From: Tanypteryx hageni
Taxonomy: Eukaryota > Arthropoda > Insecta > Odonata > Petaluridae
DNA: 64,000 bases
Assembly: GCA_028673005.1 (NCBI GenBank)
Contig: CM054116.1
Location: 130,797,547 to 130,861,546 of the forward strand
Reading direction: 5' to 3'
How positions within the stretch are numbered: position 1 is the first letter of the stretch; the number at the start of each line of letters is the position of its first letter. The notes under the pieces were generated by a model. That model was not told the DNA's origin. It made no database searches and saw only the letters and a list, made by a program, of their open reading frames with translations. This document shows positions 34,797-45,146 of this stretch, one piece after another. The position numbers and the translations under genes were made by a program.

Positions 34797-35359
34797 CCTC
34801 GGGGCGAAAGAGGGGGCTGTTAGTGATAGGGAGCTCCAACGTTCGGCGTGTGGTAGCGCCTTTACTGTCACGGGCCCGCCGGGATGGAGTTCACGAGCGG
34901 GTGGTCTCCAGGTGTATACCAGGAGGTTCGGTGCCCCAGGTGACGAAGGAGTTCAGGGCGTCGGTATCGGGCACGGGTTGCTCCTCGCTGCGGGTGGTGG
35001 CCCATGTTGGTACCAATGACGCTTAGAAGCGCGGCTCCGAGGAGGTCTTAAGCTCTTTTAAGGACTTGGCCGCTGAGGTTGCTCGTGTCCGAGAGGAGTC
35101 TGGTGCTGATGTGCGGCTTTCCATCTGTAGCATTGTTCCTCGGACGGACTGCGGTTCTATGGTTTGGAGCTGAGTGGTCGGGCTGAACCCTAGGCTGTGG
35201 GACTTCTGTAGGGACAATGGAGTGGACTTCGTTGACCTGAGGCCGGTCCTGGACTCATGTAGGGCATCCCTAAACGGTTATGGTGTGCATTACACTGCCG
35301 AGGCTGCGGAGGCGGTAGCGCGTAGGGTGTTTGAGCATTCTAGGGCTTTTTTAGGTTAG
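34797..35359 (+). pseudogene. LINE copy 1, ORF1 esterase (SGNH-type) domain, broken
   Basis: The reading frame has GLLVIGSSNVRRVVAPLL, a GDS-like nucleophile block; then SSLRVVAHVGTNDA, the G-x-N-D block; then VDFVDLRPVLDSCRASLNGY with GVHYTAEAAEAVARR, the region of the C-terminal catalytic His. This is the esterase domain found in ORF1 of CR1-group LINEs. TAG at 35024-35026 and TGA at 35171-35173 interrupt it; the second LINE copy has sense codons at both places. The 5' part of ORF1 (coiled-coil region) is absent because the copy is 5'-truncated at about 34797. Confidence 0.78.
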
Positions 35360-35743
35360 ATTTAAGCAATTGTAATTTTTCAGCAAGCGTTGAGATGCAC
35401 GTCAATAGTAGATCAGATGATAGGTTAGGATGTAGGCAGCTTACAGGTACGGGTTTAATTGAGAGCATAATAGGGGAAAATGTAAGAAATCCGGGCGGTA
35501 ACAGAATTATCTAAGGTATGGGGATAAACGATTCTCCATGCAACAGTTCCGTAGAAAATGTGTGCGACCTTAATAGCGCTATAAACCCGACGATAAGTAA
35601 CAGTAGAATACATTCCAAGGGTAGAAATAGTCGACATAGTAGGGATAAGGATAAGGAGGCAGTAAATAATCATAATAATTATAATATTAATAAAAATATC
35701 AATAATAATAGCCCAGAAGAGCGCGAGGAATCATTATTATAGT

Positions 35744-37440
35744 CATAGCGAAAAACTAAAAATCATTAGGGTTAATTGTCGCAGCGTTCGCAAGAAGGAG
35801 GCCAAATTTGAACATATTATTCGTAGTCTGCGTGCTGACGTAGTGATAGATACAAAAGTTTGGCTAACGGCGAACATAGCCAGTCAGGAGGTCTTTCTTC
35901 GTGACTATAGCGTTTTTAGAAAAGATCGATGTAGCCGGTCGGGAAGTGGAGTCTTCATATCAGTTAGCAATAAAAACAAAAGTTACCCAATACAGATTAA
36001 TGACGACGAAGTCGAGAGTGTTTGGTGTAGTGTGAAAGAAAGTGACTGTAAAACTTTAAATATATGCTCCTTTGTTAGACCACCAAATGCGAGCGTGAAA
36101 ACTATTTATTATCTAGAGAAACAAGTGGCGACGCTAAGTTCGATTAATAAAGATAAAGCCATTATTATCGGGGGCGATTTCAATCCTCCGTCAATTGATT
36201 GGAGCCATAATTGCTTTTATCCCGGAGGTAGAGAGCGTGAATCGTGCGAGGCTTTACTAGAAACTTTCGGTAAGCACTCATTGTATCAGTTAGTGAGATT
36301 TCCCACGAGATTTAATAATATATTAGATTTATTGGCTACTAATCTTCCTGAGCGTATGAATAGGATATCTGTTGCTGAGGGAATAAGCGATCACAAGGCA
36401 GTGTTCGTAGAATGTCAGTTAATTATTCAGAAACTGGTTAAGGCCAAAAGAAAACTTTATGTATTCACCAAAGCCGATTTCACAAGTTTTAGGTCTTTTC
36501 TGCGAAAAAATATACTAATTTCAGCGATTTAACCGATAGTGCAGACGCGGAGGAATCCTGGTGCATGTTCAGAGATATGATGCGAGAGTGTACAGCAAAA
36601 TTTATTCCGAGCAAACTGAAGCGTGATAGTGCAGAACCTAGATGGTACAACCAGGAAGTAAGAAGCGCTCTCCGACGGCATAGAAAACTCCACTCTCGCG
36701 TAAATAACACATCCTCAACAGCTACGGTCGAACAGATTGCAATAATAAGGCAGCAATACAAGGAGACGCGTTCCATAGACTGAGTAGCAATGCGTAATGC
36801 GTTTAACTATTATAAAAAGAAGGTTTTACAGGAAAACTTGAAAGAGAACCCGAAAGCAGTTTGGTCTTACGTCAGGGAAGTTCAAGGTAGGGGCCCCACT
36901 ATTGCGTCACTGCGATCGGAAACGGGAAACGTAGTTCACGATAGTACGCATAAAGCAAACCTATTAAATCAACACTTTCAGAAAGCTTTGACTCGTGATG
37001 ACGATGCATGTGAAACCCCTATTCCTATGCGTCAGGGCGGTTCGATGGAAGATTTGGTATTTTCGGAAGATGGCATCGCGCTCCAACTTCATTCAATTAA
37101 GCCAAATAAATCTCCTGGACAGGAGGAAATTTCCGCGCGTGTAATGAAAGAATTAGCTGCTAAAATCGCGCCGTATTTGAAAATAATATTAGAGAAATTT
37201 ATTAGGGAAGGAGTAGTTCCTAAATTATGGAAGGCAGCACACGTTACTCCCATCCATAAGGGTGGCGACAAAGAGAACCCCGAAAATTGTAGGCCGATAT
37301 CCTTAACTTCATTTTCGTGCAAGACTCTTTAGCACATAGTCTTTAGTTCTGTAATGCGCTATTTAGATAGTCATTCATTGCTTAGCGGATGCCAACACGG
37401 ATTCCGGAGTGGTTGATCATGCAAACCGCAGCTCGGCCTG
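35744..37440 (+). pseudogene. LINE copy 1, ORF2 endonuclease plus partial reverse transcriptase
   Basis: It begins with an AP-type endonuclease: VNCRSVRKKE with the metal-binding Asn, IDTKVWL where other copies have GTDSWL, IIGGDFNPPS, and EGISDHKAVFVE with the catalytic Asp-His. A one-base loss in an A run near 36500 ends the frame at 36532. The reverse transcriptase continues in another frame (36541-37332): NKSPGQEEISARVMKELAAK, VVPKLWKAAHVTPIHKGGD, NCRPISLTS, with TGA at 36781-36783 and TAG at 37330-37332. It stops around QLGLFV at about 37440, before the catalytic YADD box. Copy 2 keeps that box but lacks the VVPKLW-PISLTS part. Confidence 0.8.
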
Positions 37441-37446
37441 TTCGTG

Positions 37447-37675
37447 GAAAAACTTCATTGTATCAGTTAGTGAGATTTCACACGAGATTTAATAATATAT
37501 TAGATTTATTGGCTACTAATCTTCCTGAGCATATGAATAGGATATCTGTTGCTGAGGGAATAAGCGATCACAAGGATGTGTACGTGAAGATTCAGCTAAA
37601 CATTGAGAAACAGGTTAAGGCTAAAAGAAAGCTTTATGTATTCGCCAAAGCCGATTTTATTAGACTTAGATACAG
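37447..37675 (+). pseudogene. Second endonuclease segment fused behind LINE copy 1
   Basis: After the reverse transcriptase breaks off, the endonuclease part restarts: SLYQLVRFHTRFNNILDLLA, EGISDHKDVYVK and KRKLYVFAKADF. It therefore belongs to a different copy or a duplication and gives a chimeric order of endonuclease, part reverse transcriptase, endonuclease. The first ~110 bases are almost identical to 36277-36390, while the rest is clearly more diverged. A perfect hairpin follows directly. Confidence 0.8.
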
Positions 37676-37709
37676 CACTCGCAATACAACAGTAGTTGTA
37701 TTGCGAGTG
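37676..37709. repeat. Perfect 15-bp inverted repeat with AGTA loop
   Basis: CACTCGCAATACAAC at 37676-37690 and its exact complement at 37695-37709 are separated by AGTA. It sits exactly at the end of the LINE-homologous segment. Confidence 0.95.
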
Positions 37710-37714
37710 AAATT

Positions 37715-38331
37715 TCAAGATACCTAAATATTAGTTAATTAGTTAATCACTAGCATATTGCGTACTGAAAGCGAATAGGTTTTCTCGTATCCTTATATTT
37801 AGGCATCTAACAACACTTAGTTTCCTGTCTCTTATGCATCCCTTACAACATCAGGTTCATTGGGTATGGACAAAAGAAAAATTTTACGAACAAAAGATAC
37901 ACATAATTGATAGTGGTCAAAGTGGGAGACTGAGAATACGAGACTTTAAACCTTTGCGAAAGAAGCCACCGATTCTCTAACCTCAGGAGATATCCGAATG
38001 AATTCCAAAGGAGTTCTTTGAAAAGCCACGTAAATGCATGGAGTAAATCAGGAATTCAAAACCTTTTCAATGTGGCGAGCATGGGTGTCCGCTGGAGGGG
38101 AGAGGGGAGTGAGAGAGGGCAAGGGGGGCAGACCTGTGTCAAGGGAAAACAACCATTGAAATCTGGTCAGATCAGGGGATCAACGCGGTAATTATTCTGA
38201 GGTCAGGCAAGCAGGTAAGATGCTCGAAACAAACCACTAAAATATTAAGCCCACCAAACCTGACTGTGGGAGATTGCCTATCCTCTTGAAAAGTTCCGGC
38301 GGAAGCCCATGGTGGCGAGCATCAAATTACT
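37715..38331. other. Unique stretch between LINE copy 1 and the hAT end
   Basis: No coding region recognised. GTGGCGAGCAT occurs at about 38073 and again near 38312. Confidence 0.5.
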
Positions 38332-38449
38332 CTCTAGAACAGGGCCAGGCAACCCAAACCAAATGAAGTGCCACACGAAAAAAAAACATTTTTTAATGAG
38401 CCACAGAAAAAAACTCGTAAAATAAAGAAATATAGGGATTTGCTAATGA

Positions 38450-38660
38450 GAAATTTGATTTTTCATACTTCTGCGGAGATAATCCAGGCAGGTATAAATG
38501 GTTGATGCCGCGATTTTGATGTTCCAAATTTGTTTCAGTTATCGAAGCTCTGGTTTTATTTTTTGCAAATTTTAACATTGAAAAAAAAACTTCCCATCAA
38601 TATGTACTTCTGAATAAACTAACAATTTTAAAGGCATGTTCTCTTGAAACTGGGTACTTT
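38450..38660 (-). pseudogene. hAT transposase C-terminal dimerisation region, broken
   Basis: The minus-strand reading is KYPVSREHAFKIVSLFRSTY, a TGA, then WEVFFSMLKFAKNKTRASIT and ETNLEHQ. This fits the hAT dimerisation domain pattern of F-STY-CE--FS-L---K-K-RS-L----L. The TGA replaces the conserved Cys codon. The upstream catalytic part was not recognised, presumably lost or displaced by the nested insertions. Confidence 0.65.
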
Positions 38661-39800
38661 TCAGCTGTTATTAATTTTTTATGCAACACAATTTTACCGT
38701 CCATTACTAAAAAATGTTCCGAAATTCATTATTGCACTTCAAATCTATTAATTATAATTGCTATTCTTCAGGGACGGAACTCGCGTCAATGTAAAATAGG
38801 CTTGTAAAAATTTTGAAAATTTCATCGTATAGAGAAATTTCTCCAAATCTTTGTAAAGCGGGTGATCTAAGTGGAGGGGATTATGCTGTGTTTAACCTTA
38901 AAAAAACTAGCGTACATTTAAATGCAGGGTCCAGCGGCCGTGCGTGCATTATATCGCACGCTGAGTCACGAGGCTTTGTCTGCTCGCTTAGGGATCGCAT
39001 ATGTCCTTGAATCGGCAGCTGGTTGCCCCAGTCGCCACGTAGATTGCTATGGGATGACTCTGGTGTGAACATATTGCAGTGAGAATGCATACAATACTCA
39101 CCTAAGCATTATAAAAATCAAAGCAAATTTGGGTTCTCTCCTGAATTACCTGTCTACGGAGAGAGAGAGAGAGACAGCTACGCAGCAAATGAATCCTTCC
39201 CTGTCTCCCATCTGCGTCTTTCACACTGCTACCACAAAACTCATTATATCCCCACTAATTTCCTCATTTTGCAAGTAATATTTTCAAAACATTAAAATTT
39301 TTCCCGATATTTTGGCTAATTTTACCGGAATGACGGGGTAATAAAAAGTAGCGGTAGGGTCGGTTTATTGCAGGATATTCTAAAAATTCCTCTCACAAAA
39401 ATTTGCATATTCCTCGGCCGTATGATCGGGGAAAGTAACGGCGTTATATATTTTCGAGTTGTGCGTATTGCTACGCTACTCGTAGGCAATTACAAGTACG
39501 CAGAAAAGCATTTGTTGACACCGCATACAGTCGTCCTCAAACCACTGAATTGCGCGCAGCAGTGAAAACGAGTTTTCTTTTGGCAAGATTTCATTCTCTC
39601 GTAAGGTCAGTATTTTATTGTTAATTTGCTTTGCTTGTGTTTGCGATGATATTTTATTATGTTGCGGCTTCTTTATCTAATCCGCAACCGGCAGTTTGTC
39701 AAGCTGGACGGCTGAACTCGTAAGACACTTGAAGGAGGAGGGTTCGAGCGCTCTTTCCGCCCACACTGCCCTGCGAGAAGACCTAATTTTCCCATTGTTA
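38661..39800. other. Interior of the putative hAT; no gene recognised
   Basis: Short frames at 38813-39090 and 39368-39565 show no motif. The region may be hAT interior or flanking DNA captured by it. Confidence 0.4.
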
Positions 39801-39879
39801 GTTTGGGGCGTTTAGAGGCCAAAGAAAACAACTCATTGGTCACATACTAATGTATTTTCCCAGCTGATTCACCTATTGC

Positions 39880-40491
39880 CTAGACGCAATAGGCATCTAA
39901 GAGGTGGTGCAATGAATAGCTGGATAGTGTTTATCTGGCTCTCAAAGAAGACGGACTTGCCATTCACTCCCTCCTGCGAGTACTGACCAGCCTGCGAGCA
40001 ACACCTGTAGTAGTAGCAGTAGCCGTAGTGTTGTGTTATGTAGAACCAGTATTTCTTTCCTTATTTATTTTTATGACCTATTTTTATTATTTTTATCTTC
40101 TTATTACGTTTTTTGTGTTGTAGTTTAGTTAATTGATCTCTGAACGAAACGATATACACAACCTTCTCTTGCCATATCGCAGTAGCTAATTACTTCTCTT
40201 AACCACTCCATCCGTAATCTTTTTGTAATTTACTTATAGTAGCTTATTACCTTCTCCGTTCTAAAATATTTGTTCCTGCGTTCGTATTTCTTTAGTACTA
40301 GATCTACCTTCCTCTTGTGTTAAACATTATTGCCTGTTAACTAACGTAGTGAATCAGTCTATCCCTTTCACTTTTTACCTGCGTTTGACCCTAGATTTTA
40401 TACTTGAGACCAGTCAACAAAGTTGCTAACCGCGTATTTACGTTAGTTTAAATAAAATTTATAGATAGTACAGATAATTTAAGATGATAGG
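39880..40491 (+). other. Probable 5' untranslated region of LINE copy 2
   Basis: Non-coding sequence directly upstream of the ORF1 start, with a GTAGTAGTAGCAGTAG stretch near 40010. The true 5' end of the LINE cannot be placed because no second full-length copy is in the window. Confidence 0.35.
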
Positions 40492-41529
40492 ATGGCTGCT
40501 CCAAGGACTCCTGTTTCCTCCTTCTTGCGCGACGCTGGTTGCGAGGCCATGAGGTCTCAGATCATGGAGCTGGAGATAGTAGTTGCGGACCTCCATCAGA
40601 GGGTGGAAAGGTCGGAGGCAGCCATGGCGCGTGGGAGGGGTGCGCCTTCTTCCCTGAGAGCAAACCGCGCCAAAATGGCGGCTCGGGTTCGCCTGGGTGC
40701 GGAAGCCGGCAAAACGATCGGGGAGGCTCCTGGTTCCTCTTTGCGGGTCGAGGGCCCTCCGGTCCGGAAGCCCGATGAGTGGTGCGTGGTGTCCACTCGG
40801 GGGGATCGTGGGGTGGTGCTGCGGAGGCAGGGAGTTGGGAACGCTCCGGTGGACCCTTTTCCTTTTAGTAATCGGTTCGCGATGTTATCGGAGGATGACT
40901 CCACTGCCGTTACGCGCGCACCCGCTCCCGTCTCCTCGGTGGGGACCGGGCTAAAGGGGAGATCGGGGGGAAAGAGGGGGCTGTAAGTGATAGGGAGCTC
41001 CAACGTCCGGGGTGTGGTAGCGCCTTTACTGTCAATGGCTCGCCGGGAGGGAGTTAATGAGCGGGTGTTCTGCAGGTGTATATCAGGAGGTTCGGTGCCC
41101 CAGGTGACGAATGAGTTCAGGACGTCGGTATTGGGCACGGGTTGCTCCTCGTTGCGGGTGGTGGCCCAAGTTGGCACTAACGACGCTTCGAAGCGCGGGT
41201 CCGAGGAGGTTTTAATTTCTCTTAAGGACTTGGCCACTAAGGTTGCTCGTGTCCGAGAGGAGTCGGGTGCTGATGTGCGGCTTTCTATCTGTAGCATTGT
41301 TCCTCGGACGGACTGCGGTGCTATGGTTTGGAGCCGAGTGTTCGGGCTGAACCATAGGCTGTGGGACTTCTGTAGGGATAATGGAGTGGACTTCGTTGAC
41401 CTGAGGCCGGTCCTGGACTCATGTAGGGCATCCCTAAACGGTTCTGGTGTGAACTACACTGCCGAGGCTATGGAGATGGTAGCGCGTAGGGCGATTGAGC
41501 ATACTAGGGCTTATTTATGTTTGATTTAA
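40492..41529 (+). pseudogene. LINE copy 2, ORF1 (coiled coil plus SGNH-type esterase), one stop
   Basis: The frame starts at ATG 40492 and would give about 345 residues but for one TAA at 40984-40986, where copy 1 has TTA (Leu). The first part contains a short heptad-like helix (RSQIMELEIVVADLHQRVER). The second part is the esterase-like domain: VIGSSNVRGVV with the Ser block, SLRVVAQVGTNDA, and VDFVDLRPVLD. The His seen in copy 1 (GVHYTAEA) is Asn here (GVNYTAEA). ORF1 proteins of CR1-group LINEs bind the element RNA; the role of the esterase fold is not settled. ORF2 follows after about 170 bases rich in AAT repeats. Confidence 0.8.
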
Positions 41530-41697
41530 GGAATGGTAATTATTCATTAAGCATTGAGATGCACGTCAATAGTAGTAATACGTCCGACCGTCATACCACT
41601 ATAAACGCGATGTTAATTAACACATAATTCTAAACGTAGAAATATTCGACGCAATAGGGAGGACAAGGAGGCAGTAAATATTAATAATAATTCAGTA

Positions 41698-44131
41698 GTG
41701 CGCGAGGCATCGTTACGTAGTAATAGCGATAAACTAAAAATCAACACGGTTAACTGTTGCAGCGTTCGCAGGAAGGAGGCCAAATTTGAACATATTATTC
41801 GTAGTCTGCGTGCTGACGTAGTGATAGATACAAAAGTTTGGCTAACGGCGAGCATAGCCAGTCAGGAGGTCTTTCTTCGTGACTATAGCGTTTTTAGAAA
41901 AGATCGATGTAGCCGGTCGGGAAGTGGAGTCTTCATATCAGTTAGCAATAAAAACAAAAGTTACCCAATACAGATTAATGACGACGAAGTCGAGAGTGTT
42001 TGGTGTAGTGTGAAAGAAAGTGACTGTAAAACTTTAAATATATGCTCCTTTGTTAGACCACCAAATGCGAGCGTGAAAACTATTTATTATCTAGAGAAAC
42101 AAGTGGCGACGCTAAGTTCGATTAATAAAGATAAAGCCATTATTATCGGGGGCGATTTCAATCCTCCGTCAATTGATTGGAGCCATAATTGCTTTTATCC
42201 CGGAGGTAGAGAGCGTGAATCGTGCGAGGCTTTACTGGAAACTTTCGGTAATATATTAGATTTATTGGCTACTAATCTTCCTGAGCGTATGAATAGGATA
42301 TCTGTTGCTGAGGGAATAAGCGATCACAAGGCAGTGTTCGTAGAATGTCAGTTAATTATTGAGAAACTGGTTAAGGCCAAAAGAAAACTTTATGTATTCA
42401 CCAAAGCCGATTTCACAAGTTTTAGGTCTTTTCTGCGAAAAAATATACTAATTTCAGCGATTTAGCCGATTGTGCAGACGCGGAGGAATCCTGGTGCATG
42501 TTCAGAGATATGATGCGAGAGTGTACAGAAAAATTTATTCCGAGCAAACTGAAGCGTGATAGTGCAGAACCTAGATGGTACAACCAGGAAGTTAGGAGCG
42601 CTTTCTGACGGCAAAGAAAACACCACTCTTGCGTAAGTAACACATCCACTTGAAAGAGAACCCAAAAGCATTTTGGTCTTATGTCAGAGAAGTGCAAGGT
42701 AGAGGCCGCTCTATTGCGTCACTGAGATCGGAAACGGGGAATGAAGTTCACGATAGTATGGAGAAAGCAAACCTTTTAAATCAACATTTTCAGAAAACTT
42801 TTACTCCTAATGACGATCAATGTGAAACTCATATTCCTATGCATCAGGGCGACTCGATGGAAGATTTGATATTTTCCGAAAATGGTATCGCGCTCCAACT
42901 ACATTCAGTTAAACAAAATAAATCCCTTGGGCCGGAGAAAATACCCATGCGAGTATTGAAAGAGTTAGCTTATGAAATTGCATCGTATTTAAAAATTATA
43001 TTTGGATTCCAGCACGGATTCCGGAGAGGTAGATCATACGAAACGCAGCTCGGCTTGTTCGTGGATGATTTGTTGCGATGCGGAGGGAAAAATAATCAGG
43101 TCGATGGCATATTCATTGACTTCAGAAAGGCGTTCGATAAAGTATCTCATAGGAAATTAATTGCGAAGTTAGGACAATGTGGTATCAATACGAAAGTTGT
43201 CGGTTTGGTGAGAGACTTCCTCTCGAATAGGGAACAGACAGTTGTCATCGACGGGAAATACTCGTCCCCCGTTAAAGTTGCTTGGGGTGTTCCCCAGGGA
43301 AGTGTATTGGGCCCTCTGCTCTTCTTAATCTATGTAAATGATATCTGCTCGGTTGTTCGTAGTATAATTAGGCTTTTCGCCGATGACACCGTTCTATATA
43401 AAGAAATAAAAAACCAGGAGGACCATCAGTCGCTGCGTGAAAACTTAAGAGACATTTCTTCGTGGTGCAAGGAATGGCAAATTGAAATTGTTTACACTAA
43501 ATGTGCCGCAGTTACGTTCTGTAAAATTAAAAACAAAATATTAGTATTCGAGTATAAAATAGATGGAATAAATATTACAGCAGCCGAGTATGTTGAATAT
43601 TTAGGAGCAACCATTTCTCGAGATCTTTCATGGGACATGCACATTCGTCTAGTCATAGGTGCGACTAACAAGAAACTGGCTTTCATAGGTAGAATAGTAC
43701 GAAACACTACAGAGAAAGTACGCGAAACTTGTTACTTATCCCTGGTTAGGACTCAAGTGGAATACGCCTCATGCATATGAGATCCGTACGAGAAGGGACA
43801 TATAATTCAATTAGAAAGAGTGCAGCGCAGAGCAGCCGGATTTGTAAAACAAAAGTACGAACATAAGCAAAGCGTCACCTCTTTATTGAGCGATTTGAAC
43901 TGGGTATCACTGGAGGACCGTAGATTAGACTCAAGGTTGAAACTTCTGGAGAAATATAGGTCGGAATGTCAAAAAGAGGAGGTGGTGGGAATAATTGTGG
44001 CACCGATGTATATAGGTAGAAATGATCGTGAAGATAAAATACGTGAGATCGATTGTAGGACGGAGCGTTTTCTATGCTCGTTCTTTCCGAGGGCAATACG
44101 AGATCACAATAGAAAATTTAACCTGCGATAG
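41698..44131 (+). pseudogene. LINE copy 2, ORF2 endonuclease-reverse transcriptase, several lesions
   Basis: The endonuclease (41698-42465) has GGDFNPPS and GISDHKAVFVE but lacks about 15 residues after ALLETFG compared with copy 1. The same one-base loss in the A run as in copy 1 ends this frame at 42465. Reverse transcriptase (42650-43780) has GFRRGRSYETQL, FIDFRKAFDKVSH, GVPQGSVLGPLLFLIYVNDI and LFADDTVLY, so the catalytic Asp residues are intact, but the VPKLW-PISLTS segment is deleted near 43010. A TGA at about 43777 replaces the Trp of IWDPY, after which the C-terminal part runs on in the same frame to a TAG-terminated end at 44131. The 3' UTR ends in an ATGTAG-type tail at about 44200-44217. 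Confidence 0.85.
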
Positions 44132-44221
44132 CCAATCTTTATGTAGGTTGTGGTGCATTGCATCCTCTGCCACCCACCAATTAGGTGAATTGCAGGGTAA
44201 CATGTAGATGTAGATAGATGG

Positions 44222-44470
44222 CAAGGGAGAAGATAGACCCGGCGCCGGCATTAGCCTACTCTTCACGAAGAACACCAAGGGAACCAACGGAACGTTGAAT
44301 TTGCGCGATCTCTTCAAACCACACAAACAGGTGGCCGGGCGACCTGGAAAAAAATCCTATTTGCGCATGATTCGTACCCGCTGCTTTTTTATGCAGCACG
44401 TATATAGCAGCAAGCGTCCTTACCACTACACCATCGGCAACCCCAAAAAAGAAAACGAGCGCTAGCCGGC
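44222..44470 (-). mobile_element. tRNA-derived SINE, copy 1
   Basis: The minus strand has an A box, GATGGTGTAGTGGTAAGGAC (complement of 44416-44435), and a B-box-like GGGTACGAATC (complement of 44369-44379). The body has GAGATCGCGCAAATTCA, then GAAGAGTAGGCTAATGCCGG. The body matches 58110-58270 closely and 52250-52330 partly. It abuts the LINE tail, tail to tail. Confidence 0.75.
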
Positions 44471-45138
44471 TAAGGGAAAAACATGCGTTACCGCGTGTGT
44501 TCGTCGTGAGGAAGATTCCCGCACAAATTTCCAGTGCGGAAAATGTGAAGTGGGCATAATATCCTGCTTCGATAAATACCACACTAAAGTGTCTTTTTGA
44601 AATAATGCGTATAAAAATTCCTATATTATTAAAATATATATTTTTCGTGTTATATTTTAAAACTTACATTTATAAAAAACCATTCATGCTATAGTGCAAC
44701 GTTTTGACTACAATTTGCTTTTTACTTGAACGAATTATGACAATTAGTTCATAAGTTATGAACATATACTTATACATTTTTTATTTAAATACTCCAAATT
44801 AAATCCGACCGTGAGCGCCACAGCGGGGATTTAAATCCGTATGATAAGGGTAAAGAGAGTAAGGAGCGATGGAAGCTTTGGAAAATATTTTTAGTTATTC
44901 TGATTAAATGTATTTAATCGTTCTGCCGTTCCCCAAACGTTTGCCCTTTATTTTCGTTTACTATTTGTCATTTCGATTACTGTAGTTTGTTCTTCATTTT
45001 GGACGATTTTTAAATATATGATTTGGGGTTTTGTTTTTTTTTTCAATTTAATTCTGAATAGCCACATTTCATGGCCAAATAGAAAAAACACGAGAGCCAC
45101 AAAAAATAATAAAAAGAGCCACGAGTTGCCCAGACCTG
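44471..45138. other. Right part of the putative hAT, AT-rich
   Basis: No coding match recognised. The last 80 bases carry the hAT terminal strings GAGAGCCACAAAA and GAGCCACGAG. Confidence 0.4.
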
Positions 45139-45146
45139 CTTTGAAA

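Larger units (their letters stand above)
38340..45138 (-). mobile_element. Probable hAT transposon carrying nested LINE and SINE
   Basis: The left end CAGGGCCAGGCAACCC at 38340 and the right end, inward CAGGTCTGGGCAACTCG from 45138, are similar hAT termini. Both are followed inward by A-rich sequence with GAGCCACA/GAGCCACGAG strings. Flanking octamers CTCTAGAA and CTTTGAAA match at only 5 of 8 positions, so the pairing is plausible, not proven. A transposase C-terminus on the minus strand lies just inside the left end. LINE copy 2 and a SINE interrupt the element. Confidence 0.5.
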
